DNA from: Schistocerca nitens
Lineage: Eukaryota; Arthropoda; Insecta; Orthoptera; Acrididae
NCBI RefSeq assembly: GCF_023898315.1
Contig: NC_064619.1
Span: forward strand, 484,137,376-484,201,375
Direction of reading: 5' to 3'
Length of the DNA: 64,000 nucleotides
This document shows positions 55,955 to 64,000 of the stretch, in pieces. How positions within the stretch are numbered: position 1 is the first letter of the stretch; each line of letters opens with the position of its first letter. The position numbers and the translations under genes were made by a program. Below the pieces are notes generated by a model. It had not been told where the DNA came from, made no database searches, and saw nothing but the letters and a program-made list of their open reading frames with translations.

Positions 55955-56254
55955 TTACAAAACATACAAAACTCGTCACTATATGAAATTACACACAATG
56001 ACACTTTATCTCCAACAATACCATTCACACGAAATGTTTCCCTCAAACACGATTAATCGAACAATTGAAATAATTGCACTAATTGTCAAACCCGTAGACA
56101 AGACAACAGAAATGAAATTTTGCAAAAAAAATACCATTTGAAGAATGACAATTACCAAATCTACACATGCAAAATAGACTACAATTGCTAAACTACAAAT
56201 TACTACAACAATACTACTGTCTACTATTTTTACAATCAGAAGATTCCAAGGGAC

Positions 56255-56273
56255 GATCCTGGCAGGGTCGCCA
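56255..56273 (-). other. Primer-binding site of the LTR element
   Basis: Two bases inside the 5' LTR edge, the minus strand reads TGGCGACCCTGCCAGGATC. TGG followed by about 15 bases complementary to a tRNA 3' end is the standard arrangement. Which tRNA is not determined. Confidence 0.65.
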
Positions 56274-56275
56274 CG

Positions 56276-57037
56276 TGCATGGGGGCTTAATTAAATAAAA
56301 AGAAATGCAAATAATTTTAATTTTTTGCTTTAGTAGCTGTATGTCCGATTACGAAGTCTCGTAACGGTTGGCCCTGACTAGTATTATTACGCAATCTGAC
56401 TGCATAGAACAACAACAAAGAATGAAATGGAAATTTTCATTAACACAATTAATTAATTAAGTCCCCAGCAACTATAAAACCTACGAAACCAAAGCACAAG
56501 TGTAACTGTTCTGTGTGTGGAAGTATGACTCAACGTACGCATCTGGCACGGTTCTTCTTCAACAACACAAGAAATTTTAAATATCATTTATACTGAAGTA
56601 ACTAAAAAATAGAAATACTATAATTACTCAAGAAAACCAGAATTAAACTCTAATACAAGAACACAAGCCAGATGCTTTGTTGACTGAACCGGTAATGACG
56701 CATTATTTAAAACATGGAAATAATGAAAAATAAATGAAGTTTCGTTACCTTCATATATTGACCAAAATCACTCTAATCATTACAATATATCTCCACACCG
56801 ACTCGCTACTATCACATCTCAACAAGAACTTTTCAGTATCACATCTCAGCAAGCACTGCCTACTAGCACATCTCAAAAAACACTCTCTGCTACGAGTTCT
56901 TAATAAGCACTGACTACCACGAGCTCTCCCCAAGCACTGCCCACTACGAGTTCTCAATAATCACTGCCAGTGGAGGCGGCGGAACAATACTCTCTAGCGC
57001 GATCTCTGGCGCTGTGGCTCAGTGTAGCCACCTTTCA
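56276..57037 (-). repeat. 5' LTR (762 bp)
   Basis: Same length and ends as the 3' LTR. Differences seen include 'gtgtgtgg' for 'gtgagtgg', 'ttcttcttc' for 'ttcatcttc' and 'taatgacgc' for 'taatgtcgc'. Confidence 0.95.
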
Positions 57038-57990
57038 ATGTATTGACAATGCGCTGACGCCTGTTGTCAGGCGTTGTCGGTGGATCACGATGGCAAATAT
57101 CCTTCAACTTTCCCCACAGAAATAAATCCGGGGACGTCAGATCCGATGAACGTGCGGGCCATGGTATGGTGCTTCGACGACCAATACACCTGTCATGAAA
57201 TATGCTATTCAATACCGCTTCAACCGCACGCGAGCTATTTGCCAGACATACATCATGTTGGAAGTACATCACCATTCTGTCATGCAGTGAAATATCTTGT
57301 AGTAACATCGGTAGAACATTATGGAGGAAATCACCATATATTGGACCATTTAGATAGCCATCGATAAAATGAGGGCTAATTATCCTTCTTCCCATAATGC
57401 CGCACCATACATTAACCCGCCAAGGTCGCTCATGTTCCACTTGTCGCTGCCATCGTCGGTTTACCGTTGCCCAGTAGTGCATCCTGATTTACATTACCTC
57501 TGTTGGTGAATACCGCTTCGTCACTAAATAGAACGCGTGCAAAAATTCTGTCCTCGTCCCGTAATTTCTCTTGTGTCAAGTGGCAGAACTGTACACGACG
57601 TTCAAAGTCGTCGCCATGCAATTCCTGGTGCATAGTTATATGGTACGGGTGCAATCGATGTTGATGTAGCATTCTCAACACCGAGGTTTTTGAGATTTCC
57701 GATTCTCGCGCAATTTGTCTGCTACTGATGTGCGGATTAGCCGCGACAGCACCTGAAACACCTACTTGGTCATCATCATTTGTTGCAGGTCCTGATTGAC
57801 ATTTAACATGTGGCTGAACACTTCCTGTTTCCTTAAATAACCTAACTATCCGGCTAACGGTCCAGACACTTAGATGTTGTTGTCCAGGATGCCGAGCAAC
57901 ATACATAGCACACGCCCGTTTTGCATTTTAATCATAACAGCCATACATCAACACGATATCGACCTTTTCCGCAATTGGTGAACGGTCCAT
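57038..57990 (-). pseudogene. DD41D mariner-like transposase, N-terminal and catalytic parts
   Basis: It starts 'MDRSPIAEKVDIVLMYG' at 57990 and has a stop about 20 codons in. It continues through a helix-turn-helix region ('WTVSRIVRLFKETGSVQPH', 'ISSRQIARESEISKTSVLRM'), then the first catalytic Asp in 'VLFSDEAVF' (near 57520), a frameshift near 57480, 'RPWRVNVWCGIMG', the second Asp in 'YFQHDVCLAN' and the third in 'SPDLFLWGKLKD'. I count 41 residues between the last two Asp, i.e. DD41D, as in the rosa-like mariners. The LTR retrotransposon cuts the frame at 57037, and the C-terminus lies at 48370-48483. One stop, one frameshift and an 8.5-kb insertion abolish function. Confidence 0.88.
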
Positions 57991-58369
57991 TTTAACACGG
58001 GTAATGTATCTCGAAGCAAATACCGCCCGCACTGGTGGAATTTTACGTGATACCACGTACATATACGTTTGTGACTATTACAGCGCTATCTATCACAAAG
58101 CGAAAAAAGTGGTCCAACTAAAACATTCATATTTCTTTACGTACTACACCAATATGTAATAAAAAAATGGGGGTTCCTATTTAAAAAAAACGCAGTTGAT
58201 ATCTGTTTGACCTATGGCAGCGCCATCTAGCGGGCCAACCATAGCGCCATCTGGTTTCCCCCTTCAAGACGAGTTTTGTTCTTTGTAGTTTTTTCGTTTG
58301 ATGCTTATTTCGTGAGATATTTGTCCCAGTCACTATCAATGGACCACCCTGCATATTCTCTCTTCGAGA

Positions 58370-59100
58370 AGTTCATAATAGACTCTGAACTTGAGGACTT
58401 TAACAGAACACGCGGTAAAGGAAGTGTAGCTCTAAGAAACATGTTACGGAACTTATTTGTGCAAAATTTTCAAGATTGTGTTCATGAGAGTAGGCCAGCG
58501 GCCGAATTTCCTACCCAGTCCGAACAGGGGCAGAGGATCGGTATGCTTGTCATTGGTAGCTCCAATATCAGGCGGGTGATGGTGGCCCTTAGGGAAACAG
58601 CAGGCAAGGTGGGAGAGAATGCCCCTGTGCACTCGGTATGTTTGCTGGGGGTCTCGTCCGTGATGTGGAAGAGCCCCTGCCGTCGGCTATCGAGCGCACT
58701 GGGTGCAACCAGCTGCATATCTTGGCACTTGTCGGCACAAATGACTCTTGCCACTTGGGTTCTGAGGGCATACTCGACTCCTTTCGGTGAATGGCTGATC
58801 TGGTGAAGGCTACTAGCATCGCATGCAGGGTACAGATTAAGCTGCCTATTTGTAGCATCGTAACCAGGGTTGATGGCGATCCTCTGGTTTGGAGCAGAGT
58901 GGAAGGTCTAAACCGGAGGCTCAGACTACTCTGAGGCGGAATCGGAACCAAATTTGTGGACCTCAGCTATCGGGCAATGTAGGGTTCCCCTTAATATGTC
59001 AGGTGCAGGTGTGCACTACACGCAGGAAGCGGCTAGGAGGGTAGCAGAGTACTTGTGGAGTGCACATGGGACTTCTTTAGGTTTGAGAAACCCTGCCTAG
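58370..59100 (+). pseudogene. LINE ORF1 with SGNH-esterase-like motifs
   Basis: In three shifting frames: 'IGMLVIGSSNIRRVMVALRE' (about 58536-58596; GSSN in the place of the nucleophile GDS/GSS block), 'HILALVGTNDSCHLG' (about 58713-58757; the GTND block), and 'SGAGVHYTQEAARRVAEYL' (about 58999-59055; the catalytic His block). CR1 and L2 LINEs are known to carry an esterase domain of this fold in ORF1. The N-terminal part 'FEKFIIDSELEDFNRTRGKG' is not recognised. At least two frameshifts and two stops are present, so it is inactive. Motif assignment is inference from order and spacing. Confidence 0.6.
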
Positions 59101-59185
59101 GGATCAAAGACGATTTGCCTGATACAGTAGCCACAATGCCGTCAGAGGACTTTCGTCGTCGCAGATCAGAGATAGAAAGGTTAAT

Positions 59186-59640
59186 ATGATTTTAGTAAAC
59201 TGCAGAAGCATCCAAGGAAAGGTTCCAGAATTAGTCTTGCTTGCTGAAGGTTATAATGTACAGGTAGTATTAGGAACAGAAAGTTAGTTGAAACCAGAGG
59301 TTAATGACAACAGAATCCTAAGTTCAGATTGGAATATTTATTATAAGGATAGGTCAGTCGCCAATGGTGGCGGGATGTTTATTGCATTAAGGAATTCGAT
59401 AAAATGTAGCGATGTTATGACATATTTCGATTGTGAATTAATCAGTGTGAAGTTAATTATGGAAGATCAGTCAAAAATTATAATCGATAGCTTTTATAGA
59501 CCGTCTGGGTCAGGAGCTCTAGTCGTAGACCGATTCAGACATAACTTGCAGAATATTGTTAGTAATTTTCCCGATAATGAACTTGACATCTATAGCTTAG
59601 GAGAATCATGCTATCAAAACTGATGCCAGGGATTCGCGTG
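59186..59640 (+). pseudogene. LINE endonuclease domain remnant
   Basis: 'MILVNCRSIQGKVPELVLLA' matches the N-terminal 'NirSl.nK..el' block of apurinic-like endonucleases. 'VVLGTES' (block with the metal-binding Glu) is followed by a stop where 'WL' is usual. Further blocks are 'SVANGGGMFIALRNSI' and 'IIIDSFYRPSGSG'. It breaks off after 'LDIYSLG', where the 'GDFN' block should be. Confidence 0.75.
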
Positions 59641-59899
59641 ACACTGTTCTGGCTGTCTTGTCTAAAAATTACTTTGAGCAGATAGTTAGAGAACCAACTC
59701 ATGAGGTTCCTAGACCTCCTGGCACCAAACAGGCATGAACATACCGATTCAGCTAACGTAGATTAGGGTATAAGTGATCATAAGGCTGTTATAGCCTCTA
59801 TGACAAAACTGACAAAAAATGTTAAGTAAGGCAGGAAGATATTTTTGATTAGCAAGAGTGACAGGATACAAATTTAAGAGTATCTGAGCAGTCAGCATC

Positions 59900-60862
59900 A
59901 AATATTCGGTGATGGCGGATGTGTGGAAATCAATGGAAAAACTTCAAAGGAATCGTGCAATATGCCCTAGGCAAGTACGTTCCGTATAAGATCTTAATGG
60001 ATGGGAAAGACCCACCATGGTTTAATAGCCGTGTTAGAAAACCGCTACAAAGAGAACTTCATCTCAGATTCAAAAGAAGTAAAAACCTAGCTGACGAACA
60101 AAAGCTTAACGCAGCGAAAATGATCGTAAGGAGAGCACAGAGAGAAGCGTTCAATGACTTTGAAAGTAAAACTTTGTCAGCCGGTCTGAGTAAAAGCCCT
60201 AAGAGGTTTTGGTCGTATGTAAAATCAGTAAGTGGTTCACAATCATTTATTTATTCTCAGTGAACGTACTGGCACCGAAACGAAAGGTGACAGAGAGAAG
60301 GCCGAAAATCAGAATTCGGTCTTCCGAAATTGTTTCAGCGCGGAAGATCGTAACACGGCCTCACCTTTCAATCGTCATACTAGCGCCGAACTGGCAGATG
60401 TTGAGATAACCGATCGCGGAATAGAAAAACAACTACAATCGCTTAGTAGTGGAAAGGTGTCAGGACCAGATGACATACCTACAAGGTTCTACAAAGATTA
60501 TACGATGAACTTGCTCCCCTTCTAGCTGTAATTTATCATAGATCGCTTGAGCAACGAAGGGTAATTAGCGACTGGAAGAAAGCGCAGGTCATTCCCTTGT
60601 TTAAGAAGGGCTGTAGGACAGATAAACACAATTATTGACCTATATCGTTGACGTCAATCTGTTGTAGAATTATGGAACATGTTTTATGCTCAAGAATTAT
60701 GACGTCCTTGGAGAAGGAAAATCTCCTTTATAAAAATCTACATAAATTCCTCAGAGATTTCCCGAAACACAGCTCTCTCTGTTCCTCCATGAGATTTACA
60801 GCGCCGTAGACAGTGGCTCTCAGGTTAATGCTGTGTTCTTTCACTTCAGGAAAGCATTTGAC
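59900..60862 (+). pseudogene. LINE linker and RT fingers remnant
   Basis: 'PWFNSRVRKPLQRELHLRFK' and 'SPKRFWSYVKSVSG' are the linker typical of CR1/Jockey ORF2. After frameshifts, 'LSSGKVSGPDDIPTRFYKD' and 'ISDWKKAQVIPLFKKGCR' are RT blocks 0-2, 'PISLTSICCRIMEHVL' precedes the palm, and 'VNAVFFHFRKAFDT' is the first catalytic block (an Asp is replaced: 'FHFRKAFD'). It is cut by the Tc1-like fragment at 60863. Confidence 0.75.
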
Positions 60863-61519
60863 ACCACTGCAGTAGTAGCCCTTAGGCGGCCTGAGCGAGG
60901 CATGTCGTCGACAGTTCCTGTCTCCCTGTATGTTCTCCATGTCCGAACAACATCATTTTGGTTCAAAAATGGCTCTGAGCACTATGCAACTTAACTTCTG
61001 AGGTAATCAGTCGCCTAGAACTTAGAACTAATTAAACCTAACTAACCTAAGGACATCACACACGTCCATGCCCGAGGCAGGATTCGAACCTGCGACCGTA
61101 GCGGTCGCTCGGTTCCAGACTGTAGCGCCCAGAACCGCACGGCCACTCCGGCCGGCATCGTTTTGGTTCACTCCGAGACGCCTGGACATTTCCTCTCTTG
61201 AGAGCCCTTCCTGGCACAAAGTAACAATGCTGACGCGATCGAACCGCGGTATTGACCGTGTAGGCATGGTTGAACTGCGGACAACACGAGCCGTGTATCT
61301 GCTTCTTGGTGGAACGGCTGGAACTCATCGGCTGTCGGACCCCGTCCATCTAATAGGCACTGCTGATGCATGGTTGTTTACATCTTTGGGCGGGTTTAGT
61401 GACATCTCTGAACAGTCAAATGGACTGTTTGTGTGTGTGATACAATATCCACAGCCAACATTTGTCTTCAGGAGTTCTGGGAATCGGGGTGATGCAAGAC
61501 ATTTTTTGATGTGTGTATT
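60863..61519 (-). mobile_element. Tc1-like element 5' end, split by a SINE
   Basis: The minus strand starts with an end-like sequence 'cacatcaaaaaatgtcttgc' at about 61512 and has a 5' UTR. The transposase N-terminus follows: 'MPTRSIPRFDRVSIVTLCQE' (61267 downward), 'LSREEMSRRLGVNQND', and beyond the SINE 'WRTYRETGTVDDMPRSGR'. This is the bipartite helix-turn-helix that Tc1-like transposases use to bind their ends. The catalytic part is absent. The family differs from those at 1-1570 and 3784. Confidence 0.8.
60966..61155 (-). mobile_element. SINE A inserted in Tc1-like transposase
   Basis: The 15-bp duplication 'catcattttggttca' (60951-60965) versus 'catcgttttggttca' (61156-61170) has one mismatch. 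Reverse full-length copy. It interrupts the DNA-binding domain between 'VNQND' and the following block. Confidence 0.95.
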
Positions 61520-61720
61520 AGTTCCCCTAACATACGTCTCGCGTAATGACCGTGAGAAGAAAATTCGAGAAATTGAAGCCGATTACAGAAGATTACCGAA
61601 AATCATTCGTCCCACGAGAGTGGAACAATGTTGGAGGGCTCAGTTAGTGGTTCAAAGACTACTCTCCACCACACACAATTTGGTGGCTTGCGGAGTGTGA
61701 TGCAGATGTACTGTGTTGAA

Positions 61721-62745
61721 TAACAGGTTCAGAATTGGAAGGAGAAACTAGAATATACTTGTGGAAATACGGTTTCTTCAGACAGTTTTATGTGTAGCGA
61801 GGAAACAATTCGAAACAAAGGTACTCGTCACTCATACATCCACACTACAACTCATAAAACTGTGAAATATCGGCTTATCGAACGAATGAGCTATGCATGT
61901 TTTCAGGTTCTGCGTAAAAGCTACATCCTTGGACGGTTTCGTCAAGATAGGCTGCAGGAGAAACAACAATAAGAATTGAAATGAAGAAAATATCTAAAAA
62001 TGAATTAACATAAAAATTATGACGAAGATGAGTACGACGATTGTGATGGTAATGAAAATCGCAGCGGTGTATGTTTCCATTTAGTTGCCTCTAAGGCAAT
62101 TCCGTATTGGTGGTGCCAGGCTGACGTCTGGTGTGACACCACACAAGTAGTGGCGTCCAGGACGATGATCACTAAATGACTGAGAATACCATAATACAGA
62201 GTGCCACTTCCTCAATTTTCTCTGAACTGGTGAAAAGCACAATAGCAAATTCAGAGTAGGGCCGTAGCTTTTTATTGAGTGCAAATAACAGCATCTAACA
62301 AGTATACACATCAGAAAGGGACATGTACATACACAGAAGTGTCCTGTACAGCTGTCTTACATATATGAATTACCATCTACCTTAAACACTTCTTCATCCC
62401 AATTAGTGCAAGTGATAGTGATGTATCCGTTCTCCTTTCCCAGACGTCGATTAATGACTCAGCTCCTTACAGAACGATTCCTTACGTCACCTGCCACTTA
62501 AGCGTCTGAATTCTTAGTAACTAGTGATAAGTATCGCATCACCGGTATGCTACGTCGGATACAGCTGCACTTCGATATTTCACGTTGCGTAAGTATGGCC
62601 GACTGCGGACGTGATCTCATACAGATATTTTTCCAGTTGTGTCTCCTTTCTGAGAAGTCATAAGATTAATTTCAGAGGCATAAGCTTGGCCTCAGCGCAA
62701 ACAGATCTCGTTAAGCCAATTTCTTTTTCTCCCTAGCAACATTAC
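61721..62745. other. Unassigned
   Basis: No recognised genes. 'gtctggtgtgacaccacac' near 62127 is a local inverted repeat of unclear origin. Confidence 0.3.
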
Positions 62746-62945
62746 CACAAGTAGGAGGCTAGAACTTGTGGAGCGAAATATTCTCAGGAAGATTCTGGGA
62801 AATATTCTTCGGATACAACCCTAAATGCACCAAGGGAGATTGGCACAGAAAAAAAAGAAAATAGCCCAAAGAATGCTGGGTCCTAAAGGTGCAAGGGCAT
62901 ATGGTAGACAGGAATACAGGATACAGATATTTACAACAATGTAAG
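62746..62945 (+). pseudogene. Possible LINE C-terminal remnant
   Basis: 'VERNILRKILGNILR' resembles the 'e...lRkilGp' block near the end of some LINE ORF2 proteins, and A-rich sequence follows. Too short to be sure. Confidence 0.3.
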
Positions 62946-64000
62946 TTTCAAATAAAAAATCGGAGTTGCCATTTGTTTCCACACAAAAATTTGGTCAATG
63001 ATGAAAACGTCATGGACGAAGAGGTGGTGACAGCAAAGGAGTGAAAATGAAACAATCCGGAACAAGTATGAAAACCGAAACAAAAGGAATTCCAAATTAA
63101 CGTCACGGAAGGTAGAAGAAGAGTAAGATGAAGAAGAAGATGAAGAAAGATAATAACATTAATAATAATAAGAAGCATTTTTAATTGTTCGTCTTCGACA
63201 AGCTTTTTTCCTATATCGTGTTAATCTTTAGATCATAGCACATCTTTTACACACAGCATAAGAGAATCTGAGCTATGCATATTATTCATCTACCGCTATT
63301 ATTTCTTTTCCTGATCATTCGAGTTCCTAATTATCGATTTCTTGGTTGTCGTAGTAAGTGCCTTTCTTCTGGTTAAAGTCTCTGAATTATTTCTTCGTTG
63401 GCTAGCCGACGTTTTCTGTCCCTTTCGATTTTCACATAATTTTATCTCCCCCAAAACAAACAAATTTCATAGTGATGTTACTGTTGACTATATACGACAA
63501 ATTAATGAAGTGGGCTGGTCTGGCGCTCGATTGCAGATACCTGAGGTTTTTAAGCAGTGCACTTTGCAAAATCCTCTGAAAATACGGTATGAGATGATAG
63601 GAAATAGCGGGCAGTTTCTCAATCACATATTATGTGTTAGGTAGCTGAGAATTCGTTAAACATAGTAAGAGGAAGTCTCGTGAAATGAAAGGACTGAGAC
63701 AACCTCTAGACCGTACTCGGGCAGAGCCATTAGCTACACTCTTTCCGTGAAAGGTGGGTATTTGATTTCGAGTCCGATAACGAAACGCAGTTTGAAGTTG
63801 CCGCGTACAACGGTTATTTAGTATACATCGCATAAAGACAGAAGATGTAAGTCCAAAGCCAGATCCCTAGAGAGTCTGCCAATGGCTGACACGCAAAGTA
63901 TAACCTGCGGGACATTTCATAAATGTCGCTGATTTTATGCTTCCCTTACACTCTGATTGTAGTCGTTGACTGCCGGAAGTGAGAGATGAGTTGAGTAATA
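62946..64000. other. Unassigned
   Basis: Purine-rich stretch at 63110-63150 ('gaagaagaagatgaag' type); otherwise AT-rich DNA without recognised genes. Short frames have no motif. Confidence 0.3.

Larger units (their letters stand above)
48484..57037 (-). mobile_element. Gypsy-like LTR retrotransposon, complete ends, internally deleted
   Basis: Two 762-bp LTRs (48484-49245 and 56276-57037) begin TG and end CA, with ATGT duplicated at 48480-48483 and 57038-57041. I could spot about five differences between the LTRs, so insertion is recent. Order on the minus strand: LTR, primer-binding site, gag-like ORF, truncated RT, integrase, long 3' region, polypurine tract, LTR. RT-integrase order places it with Gypsy. 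Protease, half of RT and RNase H are missing, so this copy must have been moved in trans or was damaged after insertion. No env-like frame is seen. Confidence 0.95.
47190..58351 (-). mobile_element. DD41D mariner-like transposon hosting two nested insertions
   Basis: Left end 'cagggtggg' after TA (47188-47189); right end 'ccaccctg' at 58344-58351, followed by CA where TA is expected. Long inverted repeats (47190-47450 against about 58055-58351) share 'caaatatctcacgaaataag' and 'gttttagttggaccactt', with two small deletions on the left. Removing the retroposon (47527-48260) and LTR element (48484-57037) together with one copy of each duplication leaves about 1.86 kb. The transposase is on the minus strand. 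It is the same type as the element at 8.1-10.8 kb but better preserved. Confidence 0.88.
58352..61720 (+). mobile_element. CR1-like LINE with ORF1, endonuclease and RT; interrupted
   Basis: Esterase-like ORF1 (58370-59100), endonuclease (59186-59640) and RT start (60410-60862), then a Tc1-like fragment (60863-61519). After it, the LINE resumes at about 61523 with 'PLTYVSRNDREKKIREIEAD' and the 3' UTR 'ggtggcttgcggagtgtgatg'. About 230 residues of RT, including the catalytic block, are missing across the junction. The 'TYIERND' end of the CR1-like RT at 35669 matches the 61540 segment, so it is the same family. The mariner end abuts its 5' side. Confidence 0.75.

Noticed and set aside
1..64000. 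CRISPR arrays, operons, bacterial-type regulatory sites
   Set aside because: No regularly spaced short repeats with unique spacers and no prokaryotic gene organisation; the window is animal nuclear DNA.

Overview
The window is animal nuclear DNA with no recognisable host gene. Almost everything I can identify is transposable-element sequence in various states of decay. The commonest repeat is a tRNA-derived SINE with a Leu/Ser-like head (box A 'tggccgagcggttctag', box B 'ggttcgaatcc') and a conserved tail. From memory this repeat and several others here are typical of large grasshopper or locust genomes (Orthoptera, probably Schistocerca). That species guess is inference, because no host protein supports it. 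AT-rich intergenic DNA, microsatellites, long inverted-repeat mariners, Penelope-like, CR1-like, RTE-like and Gypsy elements all fit a multi-gigabase insect genome.

Layout. 1-1570: Tc1-like 3' end broken by a SINE and a 683-bp solo LTR. 1853-2267: SINE inside SINE. 3405-5131: 146-bp tandem duplication followed by a TIR-complete Tc1-like element with a dead DD34E transposase. 8097-10847: decayed DD41D mariner with roughly 300-bp inverted repeats. 12.9 kb: a Penelope-like 3' end with a hammerhead-like fold. 15.0-18.6 kb and 20.9-21.2 kb: RTE-type LINE debris on both strands. 25.7 and 43.6-44.2 kb: two CpG-rich islands, the only places where I would look for host promoters or exons. 26.6-28.4 kb: Penelope-like element (RT plus GIY-YIG) split by a SINE. 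28.6-33.65 kb: two ~1-kb inverted arms enclosing a foldback, two SINEs and a 492-bp unit repeated exactly three times. 34.4-37.1 kb: SINEs, a CR1-like LINE RT and a mariner tail. 41.7-43.3 kb: a palindromic Tc1 derivative and another SINE. 47.2-58.35 kb: one mariner (same DD41D type) carrying a retroposon and a complete 8.55-kb Gypsy-like LTR retrotransposon inserted inside its transposase. 58.35-61.7 kb: CR1-like LINE (esterase-like ORF1, endonuclease, RT) interrupted by a Tc1-like fragment that is itself interrupted by a SINE.

The elements do not form a pathway. Their relations are of insertion order, which target-site duplications let one read directly. I found no convincing new functional system. 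The most unusual structures are the inverted-arm/492-bp array region (28.6-33.65 kb), the palindromic Tc1 dimer (41.7-43.0 kb), the hammerhead-like folds, and the modular SINEs that share one tail under different tRNA-like heads.
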